Made by a program: the position numbers and the translations under genes. The notes below the pieces were generated by a model. The model was given only the letters and a program-made list of their open reading frames with translations, was not told the origin of the DNA and did no database searches. DNA of 64,000 nucleotides. Source: Hirundichthys speculiger. Lineage: Eukaryota; Chordata; Actinopteri; Beloniformes; Exocoetidae. The stretch is from NCBI GenBank assembly GCA_018398805.1, contig JAGFBZ010000739.1, forward strand, positions 124,001 through 188,000, read 5' to 3'. Shown piece by piece: positions 48,946 through 59,913 of the stretch. The first letter of the stretch is position 1; every line of letters begins with the position of its first letter.

Positions 48946-49480
48946 CTTATTGTGCAAGTCTTTCGCTCCGTGGCTGGTCGGGAATGAAATCCTTTTACAC
49001 GCAGAAAGGCGAAGTTCTGCGGGGCGCAGATGTCGGACGGCGGAGGACGGAGACTCTTTCTACCGGGAAAGATGAAGTTTAACTACACAGAAGAAGACAT
49101 CCAACCTCCTCCCCCCCAACAGGAGCGAGCTCTCCTATTTCACAGTCGTGTATTTCCAGGTGAGAGTCTTCCGTAGACGCGCGGGAGGAAAAAGGTAAGG
49201 TCCACTTCAACGGAACCGACGTCTGAAGAGGCTCAACTCTCCCAGGCAGACGGAATATTTAAAACGCTGATGCGTTAAAGACGCAGACGGTGCGTCCTTT
49301 TTAACTCATCTCTCCTCTTGACTTGAGGGACGCGCTCGGGGCGCGCTGCGCAGGGCGCACGGAGAGACGCTGCTGATTCCGGCGGAGACTGAACTCCCGG
49401 CGCACGGAGTGTGTGAATGGCATTCGGGTGCGCTTCCTCCCTCTCCTCCTCTCCTCTCCTCCCTCCCTCCCTCCCCTCTG

Positions 49481-50735
49481 TACCATAACGCTGCAATTTA
49501 ATTTATTCCAGCAGCGAGAAAGCGAGAATAGGCTGCTCCCGGTTGGCCGGGACGCAGGATAACTGGAGGAAGTGAGAGTAGGAGGCGTTCAAAAAAAAGG
49601 GGAGGTTTGGGAAGGGGGGGGGGGGGGGTGTGAAGGGATGGTCAGAGGATGCTGGTGTGTTCTTCGAGCCAGTCAAAAACACCTGCCGTTCATATTGATG
49701 CAATTTAAACGCCAAAAAAGAGGAAATTGGGGTAAAATGTCAGCTTTGATGCAAAGAATTACCAGGCCTGCAACTAAAATTTGGTTTATTCTATTTATTT
49801 TTGTTTTGTTTTTTCCTTGGGAATTACTTACTAAACATATTTCACTCCATTGTTTAAGTTATTTAATACATTTGAGTTAGGCATGGATTACAAAGGACTT
49901 TGGTCAGGCTCCTACAGTAAATAGAAAATAGTAAAGCAATGCAGTAAATGGTAAAAAAAAAAAGGTGGATATTACATTAATGCGACAGAATCCCCAATAA
50001 GTAATAAGTTAATAAGAATTATTTGAATAATAGCCACGGATCTGCACGAGGAAGAAGAGGAGGAGGAGGAGAGCGCTGTTCCGCCCCCCCTCCGGAGTTA
50101 TTCTCGTTATCTTCTCAACCCTCTTCCTCCCTCCTCCCCCCCTCTTTCCTCCAGAATAATCATCACTTCCACCATCAGCAAACTTAATTAGTTGTGCTCC
50201 ATCCAAGCGCTTGTGCGTCGGACACTGAGCGCGGATCAGAGAGGCGGGGAGCGGGCGCGCGGAGGGAGGGGACGCGCGCCGCCTTTTCCGCCTTCCCGCA
50301 GACGTTCAAAGAGAGGGTTTTATGGAGGGATTGGATTAGAGAAATGAACACCATTGAGTCTCGAGATTCACTGGGTCCCAAACTCAAAGAGGAGCTGAAA
50401 TCCCGTGGCACGGACTTGCAGAATTTGAAGTGAAAGAATGAGTTGATTTGTCATGGTTTCATCATCATGTCTCGGGATGGGTGCCTTTTCCCTCCAACCC
50501 TCTGCAGACGAGGACTTGTGAAGGACAACTACCTAATAGAAACAGACAGCCTCTGGTCTGCAGTCTTTCTGGATAGAGGGTTTTTTTTTTTTTAACTGGG
50601 TTGTATTGTTGCTACCCACTTAGAGAACAGAAACTTCGCTTTTCTTTCTTTTTTTTCCCTTTTTGAATAAAATATATTTGTGGAGAGAGAACCGTCTCAT
50701 TACTTTCATGGACTGACAAAGCATTATTAAAGTAG
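49481..50735. other. Upstream flank of the BRINP promoter
   Basis: Contains a poly-G tract (49614-49629), GA/CT-rich stretches (50050-50150), and a second CpG-rich patch at about 50205-50300 that could be an alternative or divergent start. No coding exon is supported. Confidence 0.4.
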
Positions 50736-50915
50736 TTTTTCATTAGGGGTGTGAAAAAAAATCGATTTGCCAATATATCGCGATTTTCGGCCACCCAATA
50801 TAATATCGATTTTTCAGCTCCTAATATCGATTTTTTTCACTATGTTTTTTTTTTAACTTATGTTTGTGAATTGTCAGTAACTCAAGGTACTTTATTTGTG
50901 TTCTCACTTACAGTG

Positions 50916-51076
50916 GTTACAACCATAGTGCGAATTACGGGGGGGTTTGGGGGGGTTTGACCCCCCCAATTACAACTTCGACCCCCCTAAAAAAGGGACA
51001 AATTGTCATTTTTGCCATCTCCAAAAAATGTTGACCCCCCCAATTGTCATTGTATAATTCACACTCTGGTTACAAC
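50916..51076. mobile_element. Short hAT MITE nested in the larger element (body 50924-51068)
   Basis: Ends CATAGTGCGAATTAC and GTATAATTCACACTCTG, with an exact duplication GTTACAAC (50916-50923, 51069-51076). 145 bp, with several runs of 6-7 G or C (GACCCCCCCAATT-type blocks, twice). Confidence 0.85.
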
Positions 51077-51091
51077 GCTTTCAATGACCAC

Positions 51092-51720
51092 GGTTACATG
51101 ATGTTTTTTAATTCAGAATGAATTATTCAGAATTAAATAATTCAGAATTAAACTATTTTCCTTCGAGTTTACATGGAAATAGTAATTCCGAATTGAGGTT
51201 TACATGGAAAACATGTTTGATCGGCTTTATCCAATTCCGCTTAAGGTCTGGGGGTTGGGAAGAGGTTCTGATTGGATAGGGGGGGGCGGACGTCTTTACG
51301 TCTACTGGAAGAAAACAAACTTACTCGATTAGCAACAACATGGAGGACTACATTATTAGCATCCTTTTTGGATTTGTTCTGATTTTATTTTTGAAGCAGC
51401 AGCACGACAACATCATGTCGATGAAAACAAGCCCAGTGCGGAATATAATCGTCATTGCAACGGACGGGCAAGGGAACGAGCATGCGCAGAAAGACCGGAA
51501 TTGATTTAAAACGGAATGAGTGTATACATGACCGCGGAATTATTCTATTCAGATTTAAAATCAGAATAAACCAGCCACTTACTTCGGAATTAAGATTAAT
51601 TCGGAATGGACATTTTCATTCGGAATTTGGTGCTTACGTGGTAATTTTTAATAATTTTAAATTGGATTTAATTTTAAATCTGAATTAAAGAGGAATTAAA
51701 CTTCCCATGTAAACGCACTA
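51092..51720. mobile_element. TIR element with GTTTACATG ends, nested
   Basis: The left end GGTTACATGATGTTTTTTAA, TTCAGAATG and the right end GAATTAAACTTCCCATGTAA, ACGCACTAAC are imperfect inverted repeats. Subterminal AATTCGGAATTA/TTCAGAATTAAA motifs recur on both sides. Around 51341 a frame starting MEDYIISILFGFVLI may be a transposase-derived 5' scrap. Boundaries are approximate. Confidence 0.6.
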
Positions 51721-51806
51721 ACTGTGTTGTAACGGTTACTTTGAGACATCTACAGTAGTTTCAGCGTAAATAAACTTGATGCACTTGATTTTATGATGGC
51801 AGTGTG

Positions 51807-52228
51807 TACACTGCAAAAACTCAAAATCTTACCAAGGGTATTTTTCTAATTCCTAGTCAAAATATCTCATCACACTTAATATAAGACAAAATCACCTAAA
51901 GAGTAACATTTCAGTAAGATATAGGAGCTTGTTTTTAGACAGTGCATCTTGAATATCTTGTTAAGTCAAATAGTCTCGAAAACATCTTGTTTTGAGTCAT
52001 ATCTCAGATGAAACAAGTTTTTTTGACTTGACTTGACATGTCATACGATTTTTAAGCTAATTTCAAGATCTTGTCAGGCTTAAATGTAATGTCTTATTTC
52101 ATGAAATCTTATTAAGCAAATTTTCACTTGTTCCATTGGCAGATTTTTTTTGCTTATTACAAGCAAAAATATCTTGTATTAAGTATTTTTTTTTAACTTA
52201 TTTTTTGAGTGGCCTTTTTTCCAGTGTA
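51807..52228. mobile_element. TA-inserted MITE (body 51809-52226)
   Basis: Ends CACTGCAAAAACTCAAAATC and TTTTTTGAGTGGCC…CCAGTG, with TA on both sides. Long internal symmetry (CTTACCAAG/AAGCAAATTTTCACTTG-type blocks). A common fish MITE type. 418 bp, nested in the hAT element. Confidence 0.8.
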
Positions 52229-53139
52229 ACGTCTGCAGTATGTATGCATGCACAGGCATTTTATTGTAATATCATCTGTTCAGATCTGTGTTTAAACTGA
52301 CACGATAGGAGAAATAATTTTTTCATATTTTTGTGCATTGTCAGTAACGCAATGTATGTTGTAATGGTTACTTAAATGTGCAAAAACACTAATAATAAAC
52401 AATAAATAGGTTTTTTTGAAGTAAATAGTTTTGACTCAATTTGTCCTCTGAATGATCAATATCATCTGATGAACATATACAGCAACTTGATTTTTTATCT
52501 CTACTTTTAATTTTGATATTAATGGGGTAGAATATCGCAATATATCATGATATTGTGAAAATATTGTATCGTGACCCAAGTATCATGATACATATCGTAT
52601 TGTGAGGTTCTTGCCAATACTCACCCCTATTTTTCATAGTAGTAGTTAACACTCTTTTTGGGTTTCGGGGGCCCCAAAACCCTTAAGGATCAAGATGGAA
52701 GCAAGTTCCCAGAGCTCATATTTCCAGTTTCACATGAATCATTCATCAGTCTGAGTGTGTTTGTTTTGCTGCATCATGTTTGTGGGTGTGGGGCAGTGAA
52801 GTTAGGGTGCTAGTTCCTTTCATTTTGGAAGCTATAGGCAAGGCAACAGAATTGATTGCCGATTGGTGGAATGTAAGGTTGCCTCGTTGGATGTAAACCA
52901 AGTGCAGAGAGGGAAAAAAAAAAAGATCAAAGATAATGTCACGGCAAAGTGCTCATTAAATCTCCTGGAAGGCGGGGGGGAACGTGCGGGTCACGGTGTC
53001 GGTGCAGTGAACCATAACGAGGAGTCTCCATGTTCTCTGAGGTCCCCGGTGAGCAGAAGAGGAACCTCGGTGATCGCATTCAGCCAGACGTCCTCCAGAT
53101 GAGGTTTTCAAATTTGTAATTTTCAAATATGAAGACACA

Positions 53140-53352
53140 TTTAGGGGACTATTTATGATCCATTCACTGAAAGAATAAGTCTTTTAGTCATTAGTATTTC
53201 AGATGCACACAGGTATGAGCCACAGAGGACCTCCAACATCCAATTAAAAGCCTCAAATACCCACAACTGCACAGATGATACGTACAGATGATATTGGTGA
53301 GCTGATGAGATTTTTGTATTCGCCCTTGGGGATGAATAAAGTACATCTAATC
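53140..53352 (+). mobile_element. LINE 3' tail with (CTAAT)n
   Basis: GTATTCGCCCTTGGGGATGA, ATAAAGTACATCTAATCTAA is an L2/Rex1-type terminus. Only the last roughly 60 bases are secure. It is bracketed by an inverted repeat (next entry). Confidence 0.6.
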
Positions 53353-53385
53353 TAATCTAAATGTATATCATCAGCTCACCAATAA
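53291..53385. repeat. 16-bp inverted repeat around the LINE tail
   Basis: ATTGGTGAGCTGATGA (53291-53306) and its complement TCATCAGCTCACCAAT (53370-53385) enclose the LINE terminus. Confidence 0.85.
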
Positions 53386-53639
53386 CACAAATATATATTA
53401 AGAATAAAAAACAAACAAAAAAACAGCAGTTAAATTGTGTAAATCCAGTCAGGTGGGAAGATACAGTGACATGATTGAAGTAATTTGATATCATCATAAG
53501 TGCATCTGGGTGTTTGGTCTGCAACACATTCATGTAGTTTGTCACATTGGACTGGATGGGATGTAAATAACTATTGTTATTAAATGACTGAATTCTCTTG
53601 GTAGATAGTTTAGTCTCAATCTAACTGCTAATAATTCAA

Positions 53640-53935
53640 CATCCTTTCTTCTAGACACCAGCTTTAGCATCTCTGTCTGAGCGTATGAGGGTGAATCCAG
53701 GTAGATCCACGATGGAGTCTGAGATGTTTGGATTCAACCAGGTTTCAGTAAAACACATAAGGCTGCACTAACGGTCCACTTCCTGACTCTTCCCCAGTAT
53801 CTCCAGTTCATCAGTCTTGTTGGTCAGGGAGGGTTAGGGTTAGGGTTAGGGTTAGGGTTAGGGTTAGGGCTTGTATCTCCATTTCCTGGCTTTCACCTTT
53901 GCACCAACACAGCAACCACGAAAACTCCTCTTCAT
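53640..53935 (-). pseudogene. LINE 5' endonuclease fragment, interrupted by telomeric repeats
   Basis: Minus-strand translation gives the LINE AP-endonuclease N-terminal region: a CFTETWLNPNISDSIVDLPG block, then FTLI/DR, preceded by LTNKTDELEI. The frame is degraded. The region just upstream is replaced by a (CCCTAA)n run at 53831-53869. Confidence 0.7.
53831..53869. repeat. Interstitial telomeric repeat, (GGGTTA)6.5
   Basis: Six perfect GGGTTA units plus GGG, 39 bp, preceded by GGTCAGGGA. Matches the vertebrate telomere unit TTAGGG. Shorter hints occur at 8727-8745 (CCCTAACCCTAACCC). Confidence 0.95.
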
Positions 53936-54132
53936 CTCAGCTGAAACAGGATGATATCCTCCAGATTTGCTCAGTTTTAATGAAAGAAGCTCTTCTCTTG
54001 AAAACTCTTCTTGCCACAGAATATTCATCAGTAGTTGATAAAAACTGACAAAAACACCGAAAATACTGCAAAAAAATGGACAAGCTGTAGAAACAAGCTG
54101 CCAGCTTCAGCCAGAGCATTCTTGGAAAAAAT

Positions 54133-54193
<61 letters not shown>

Positions 54194-54199
54194 TATATA
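54133..54199. repeat. (AT)n microsatellite
   Basis: About 65 bases of AT repeat with one G interruption, abutting the left end of the Tigger-like element. Another TA-rich run lies at 54902-54934 on its right side. Confidence 0.93.
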
Positions 54200-54895
54200 C
54201 AGTGGTACCTCTAATTACGGACATCTCTACATAAGGGATTTTCAGGTTACGACACGTCTCAACAGGAAAATATTACCTCTTGTTACGAAAGAAATTTCAG
54301 GATACGAAAGGCAAAATACAGTACGCGCTGCTACTCACAGCTCCCAGAGTTTACTGAACGTAAACATACTTGTAGCTGCTCTGCCATTGGCTACCGGCTA
54401 GCATCTTCCTGGCATCCCTTTGATAAGTTTCAGAATTCGTTGGAAAGAATCACCCAGAAAAAGTGTTCACTAGTCGGGCTATCGCTCACTATGATGATGT
54501 TTGCCTTTCACAATTTTGAATTGTTAAAAGCCTACTAAAGCAAACGTCCTTGGATCAGTTCTTTACAAAACGTCAGACAAAAACGACGGCTGAGAGAGAA
54601 CAGGTGACGACGATAGCACTTAAAAGGTATGAACACAATTTTTCATTTTTACTTTATTCTTTGTTTTTTATTATGTACAACTCTCATTTTATGTTTATTG
54701 TGCAGTAATCTAATTGTAACATTTGTTACATGTTTTGATGCATTTTTATGATTTATAAAAAAAAATTATGTCCGAATTTTGGGAGCTTGAAACGGATTAG
54801 AGCATTTACATGGAAAACACATCTCTATTTACGAAATTTTCATGTTGCGAAACTACTTCCAGAACCAATTAATTTTGTAAATAAAGGTACCACTG
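54200..54895. mobile_element. Tigger/pogo-like MITE
   Basis: Ends CAGTGGTACCTCTAATTACG and TTTGTAAATAAAGGTACCACTG. TA precedes the left end, but the right flank is TG inside a GT run. The CAGTGGTACCT terminus is characteristic of Tigger-type mariner superfamily elements. 696 bp. A short frame near 54560-54625 (KRQTKTTAEREQVTTIALKR-like) may be a transposase C-terminal remnant. Confidence 0.8.
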
Positions 54896-54953
54896 TGTGT
54901 GTGTATATATGTGTATATATATATATATATATATAAACATTTTAACATAAAAA

Positions 54954-56072
54954 AGAAAACAGATTTTTACAACATAATGGCAGTTAATTTAAATCATATA
55001 AGGTAAAGTAAATAAGTATTCACCCCCTTCAGGTCAGTATTTAGTAGATGCACCTTTGTCTGCAATTACAGCTCTGAGTCTGTGTCTCAATCAGACTGGT
55101 ACATCTGGACACTGCAATTTTTCTACATTCTTCCCTGCAAAACAACTCAAGCTCTGTCAGGTTGCTCAGGGATCGAGTGCGAACAGCTCTTTAAGTCGAG
55201 CCACGAGTTCTCAGTCGGATTGAGATCTGGGCTTTAACTTGGCCACTCCAGAACAATCACCTTGTTGTCTTTGAGCCATTTCTGGGTAGCTTTTCTTGTA
55301 TGCTTGGGCTCGTTGTCTTCATCTTCTCTCAAGTTGTACGGTCCTCTGCAGTTTCCTGCTGTTATGTGTGGTGTTTCGTGTCTGTCTGATGGCCAAAAAG
55401 CTAAATTTGGCTTTTTTTTTTTAAATCACTGGACCAAAGAACCTTCCCCCAAATGACCTTTGAGTCTCCAACATGCCTTTGGGCAAACTCCAAGCAAGAT
55501 TTCATGTGAACTTTTTAACAGTAGCTTTCTCTTTCCCAGACAGCTTTGACCGGTGAAGAACATGAGCAACAGCTGGATATACAGTCTCTCCCATCTGAGG
55601 CCACTGAAGCTCTTAACTCCTTCAGAGGGGTCATAGGTGTCTTGGTGGGTTCCCTCACCAGTCTTCTTCTTGTCCGATCACTCAGTTTGTGAGATACTCC
55701 TTCCACTTCTCAGTGATGGATTTAACTGAACTCTGTGAGACGCCCAGTAAGTTGGAGATCTTCTTCCACTCATCTCCTGTCTCATGCTTTTCAATGATCT
55801 TTTCTCTGAGTTGCTTGGAGTGTTCTTTTGTCTTCATGTTGCAGTTGTAGCAGGAATACTGATGAACCAGAGACTGGACCTGCCAGACAGTTTTTCTACT
55901 ACAATCACTTGACACTTGACCACTTCACTTAACTGTGACTCTGCTGACATCAACTAAGGTGACTGACCTAATTTAACAGAAGTCCAGCTAAAGGGGGTGA
56001 ATATTTATGCAATCATTTATTTCACCTTATATAATTTTAATTTGATTCCAGTAGTTTGTAAAAATCTGTTTT
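54954..56072 (-). mobile_element. Tc1/mariner element with long (about 90 bp) inverted ends
   Basis: AAAACAGATTTTTACAA, ATATAAGGTAAAGTAAATAA and TATTCACCCCCTT on the left are mirrored on the right (complement GTTAAAACAGATTTTTACAA, ATATAAGGTGAAATAAATGA, ATATTCACCCCCTTT). The transposase lies between on the minus strand. About 1.1 kb. Confidence 0.83.
55100..55915 (-). pseudogene. Tc1-like transposase pseudogene
   Basis: The start region (from about 55837) reads MKTKEHSKQLREKIIEKHET and then KKISNLLGVSQSSVKSITEKW: the paired-like helix-turn-helix DNA-binding domain of Tc1-like transposases. It stops at 55682. Downstream frames carry recognisable but broken Tc1 sequence (EGTHQDTYDPSEGVKSF.. SGLRWERLYIQ). 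The DDE core is not intact. Confidence 0.82.
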
Positions 56073-56077
56073 AACTT

Positions 56078-56161
56078 GGTCAATATAATTTGGCTTTTTT
56101 TTGACCTGAGAGAAGTTTTTACTTCAAATTCTGGTCAAAAGAGCCAAATTATATTGACCAT
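56078..56161. repeat. Hairpin: 19-bp inverted repeat
   Basis: TTGGTCAATATAATTTGGCT (56078-56097) and AGCCAAATTATATTGACCA (56143-56161) can pair, with about 45 bases between. The stretch ending GGGTGAATAGTTTTTATGGG (56205-56224) suggests a second, partial mariner-type end. Confidence 0.75.
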
Positions 56162-56729
56162 GAATTCATTTATAAAAGCAATAAAAGGTTGAAACATCCA
56201 AGAGGGTGAATAGTTTTTATGGGCGCTGTACATATTTATTTATATTGTGTGTGTGTGAGATCTGATCTTCACCCGTGTCATGATTGATTTCAAACACAAC
56301 GTGCTTAAATTGAATGACACACAAGCAATTATAATTTATTATGTCTGTATTGAAAACATTAAACATTTACAGTGGTGGATTAAAAAAAGTGAATCCTTGT
56401 AGATGATAGATAATCGAACTGCCTTTTTGCAGCAATGACTTCGAAACTAGCAGTTTCTTTAAGCCCTTGACTGGACAAGGCTCACGAGAGAATCTTTGAC
56501 CGTTTGTCTTTACAGAACGCTGTTCACCCTAGACGTCCTGCAATGAAAGTCTGGGGTGAACAGCTTTCTTGGCGGTTGTTTAACTTTCTGTCTCTTTTGG
56601 GTTAAGGTCTGGACTCAGACCGGGTGACTCTGAAAGGCAGATTTCTGTGCTCTGAAGCCATTCTGTGACTTATTGACCTCAATCATCGTTCAACTTCTAC
56701 TAAGCTTCAGTGGACGGACAACCGTCCGA

Positions 56730-57240
56730 ACATCATACATCTATTATTATACATCTATTATTGATCGCTGCTCCATCATTCTCAGGGTACCAGGGATCTG
56801 CCGAAACCTTTCCATAGTTCACCCTTGACAGGTTGCCAGTCACCATTTATCCAAGCATGCATGGTTTTTGGACTGTTGAAGCATAGGGAGAGCATACAAA
56901 CTCAACACAGAAAGGCCCTGATGGGATTTGAACCGAACATCATACATCTATTATTATGCATCTATTATCGATCACTGCTCCATCCTACTCAGGGTACCAG
57001 GGGTCTGCTGGTAACTTGAGTAGGATGGAGCAGCGATCCATCCTACTCCATCCTACTCAGGGTACCAGGGGTCTGCTGGAGTCTTTCCCTGCTGTCTTTT
57101 GGCAGAAGGCATAGTTCACCCTGGACAGGTCGTCCAGTCACCATTTATCCAAGCATGCATGTTTTTTGGTCCGTTGAAGCATGGGGAGAGCATGCAAACT
57201 CAGCACAGAAAGGCCCTGGTTGGGATTTGAACCAAAAAGC
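56730..57240. repeat. Imperfect tandem duplication of a MITE/SINE-like segment
   Basis: The block CAGGGTACCAGGG.TCTGC … AGTTCACCCT.GACAGG … CCAGTCACCATTTATCCAAG … GCACAGAAAGGCCCTG.TGGGATTTGAACC occurs at about 56785-56935 and again at about 57055-57232. The AAGCATGCATG..TTTTTGG and GCAAACTC.GCACAGAAAGGC motifs are those of a widespread fish repeat. The first copy is shorter in the middle. Confidence 0.75.
57018..57048. repeat. Short palindrome at the duplication junction
   Basis: GAGTAGGATGGA (57018-57029) and TCCATCCTACTC (57037-57048) form a 12-bp hairpin with a 7-base loop, next to a direct TCCATCCTACTC repeat. Confidence 0.85.
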
Positions 57241-59663
57241 CTTCTTGGTGTGAAGCAACAGTGACAGATCATTTACCACCACTGATGATCAAGTGACCTT
57301 TGCCCTGAGGTGATCTTCCTCTGTAGGTGTACTACCATTGAAACCCTGTCTGTTCAAAGACTTAAGTAATGTTGGACTGATGGAGACGTTTGCCAGTTTC
57401 AGTGACATCTTTAAGCCCTGCAGCTGTTACTCACGGGTTCTTCTTTGCCTCAAGAAGAATTTTGCATTGTTTCAATTCTTGAAAGAGTAGCCACAGTACC
57501 TAAATTAAATGGAGACAATACTAAACTGTCTCCGTTTGTCTAACTGTGGACTGATGAATGCCTTTGAAATGACTTTGTCCCACTTCCCAGCCCCTTCAGA
57601 GATCTCCTTTTTGCGAGGTACGGTTCATATCAGCAGATGCTTCTTACGAACAGCAAACGTAAAATATTTGTCTTCTATTCAGGATGCTCCAAACCACACT
57701 TCTGAACTCATTTCGTTAATTGGACTCCAGTTAGCTTCTGTTGGAAGAACTATATTCGGCTTCACTTACCTTTCCCTCTAGCACTGTGAATGTTTAATTG
57801 GTGTGTTAAATAAAGGCGTGATAAATTATAAATCCGTCTTTGTATTATCATCTTAAGGACATTGCATTTTTCTATCAGTGTGACATAGATGAAGATCAGA
57901 TTACATTCTTTTGTCAGTTCCAAGGTATTCACATATATTTTTTTCTCAATACTCCCAGCTTTGCTGAGCATTTTAATACCTTACAGCCTCTCACCAGCCC
58001 ATCCTTTTTTTTTGCTTCCAACTGGGTATATGCCATCTCCCAGCATGCAATGCATAATGCACAAACATGGAGACATAGTTGGGACATTAATTTTGATGCA
58101 TTCACACGCTGGGGATTCAGATTCCTTCACCCAGACTTTGTGAGGAAACAGACGGAACTGACATTCAGCTGGAAGAAAGATGGAAGAGAGGCGAGGACAC
58201 CAACTGACACTCCTCGTAGTGTGATGGCGGCATAACACACTGAGCCGTTGCGTGTTCAGCTACGCTATGCACGGCAAAAATAATGACAACCTGCAAATGG
58301 TCTTTTGTCAGCGAGCAGCTGGCGCACAGACTCCGCGCTGAGGTCTCGTCCCTGCGTGAGTCTGTACTACCTTGGCGGGTTACGGGGAGGACCGCGGCAC
58401 TCACCATTTACTCACGGCCGAGACAGATAGTCATTAGGGGGGGTAAACATTCACTTAAGCCTGAGCGTGCTCATTGACGCCACTCAAGAGTCTTTGTGAG
58501 GAGTGATCAGGGAAAAGAACGAGACAGAGGTTTTAATTAGCCCGAGAGCCTGACAGCCTTTGACGGTACTTTGTCACGCCACTGTTTGCTTCACCTGTGT
58601 GTTTTACGGAGAACTAAACAGAACGGCAGAAAAGTCTACATCAGCTTCCTCGGGATTCTACATTAAATACCAAATGGTACGTACCACACTGTCTAAGGAG
58701 ACGATGTTATACCCTGGAAGCTCAGCTCTTCAGCTATCTCCCCCAATGAGATCTGATGGTTGAGACAGTGCATCCTTTTATTTGGACGAGTAGTGCTAAA
58801 TGACGCAGTGAGCCAGTAAAATGCCTCTCTGTCTGAAGTATTAATTGCTACCAGACGCTTGTGAAGAAAGAGAACTCAGTGGGGGTCAGAGGCGCACATA
58901 ATGTGGAGATTAAAGAAGCCAGTAGTGTGAGCAAGCTTTAATCACAATGTTGATTACTTCTTGCTCATTTGGGTCACTGGTCTCGCCATTAATCAACGTA
59001 AGAAACCTCTCTCCTCTTGTCTGATTCTCCAGCTGAATCATCGTCATGCTTGTTTTACTCTGTAGTTGCACAAACAGGCCTACATCAGTGTTTTTTGAGG
59101 TTTAAGTTGTTTTTTTTCTCATTTTGTTGGATTAGATTCATACAATATCAAATTGGGGATTATAATAACAATTGATCCAATGTATTATTTTTTTGTGTGA
59201 CTCATTATGACGTCTGAGCATTGGAAAGCATGACTTCAGTATAAATATTTAGAATATTTTCCACATGAATATCCTTCCTCTCTGGATAATAATGAACCCA
59301 ACACTCAGGAGCAGCAGCAAATGCTTCTCTAAGACCCCCGCTGATGTCTTTGTTCCTTGGCGCTTGAGCGCTCCAGACCAGCAAAATGTCAAAAAATTGC
59401 CGCTTTATACAAGATTCTGATCTGTTAATCAAGTGCCTCTTGAGTTATCCACACCAAATATCCAACAAATGCGTTTACGTGGAAGCAGCACTGTAAAGAG
59501 AATATCAGTTTGAGTCAATGAGGATTCTGTATTCAACAAAATGTTCCACCCAGATGCACATTTCTGTACTTCACTTTTGATGCTACAACTCAGATCAACA
59601 GGTTTCACACATATCGCTTGATTTAATCATGAACAAATGTGAATTTCTTTAAACAAAAGCTCT
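57241..59663. other. Upstream flank without recognised repeats
   Basis: No exon or transposon end recognised. 58810-58990 contains AT-rich transcription-factor-like words (TATTAATTGCT, AGCTTTAATCAC, CCATTAATCAACG) in non-repetitive context and is a plausible conserved non-coding element. 58160-58500 is relatively CpG-rich. Confidence 0.35.
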
Positions 59664-59874
59664 AAACTGTATGAGGTGCCGTAAGGGACATTATTCTAAA
59701 TTAGCATTCACACACACATATGAAACTGAACTCTCTTACATACTATACTAAAAATCTTACACACATACAGGTGAAATCGTCTCATATACATACAACTGGA
59801 AACCCTTTCATACATACATGTGAAATCCTTTTATACATACAACTGGAAATCTTTTCATACATACATGTAAAATC

Positions 59875-59913
<39 letters not shown>

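Larger units (their letters stand above)
48390..49480 (-). promoter_or_regulatory. CpG-rich promoter region of the BRINP gene
   Basis: CpG density rises sharply here relative to the AT-rich surroundings. It covers the first coding exon and about 850 bases upstream, ending in a CT-rich/GA-rich tract near 49440-49480. A weak TATA-like motif on the minus strand (TTTTAAATA, 49264-49256) would place a start near 49230, compatible with the candidate first exon. A second CpG-rich patch lies at 50200-50300. The exact start site is inferred. Confidence 0.55.
50736..52637. mobile_element. hAT-type element with nested insertions (body 50744-52629)
   Basis: Ends TAGGGGTGTGAAAAAAAATC and CCAATACTCACCCCTA, with an exact duplication TTTTTCAT (50736-50743, 52630-52637). 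Its own sequence (ATCGATTT/ATATCGCGATT motifs, AACATATACAGCAACTTGAT) is interrupted by three other elements at 50924, about 51092 and 51809. The related copy at 5833 lacks these. Confidence 0.9.

Noticed and set aside
50194..50433. CpG-rich 79-codon frame (MLHPSACASDTERGSERR…)
   Set aside because: Arginine/alanine composition is explained by CpG-island sequence; no family similarity and no clear splice donor.
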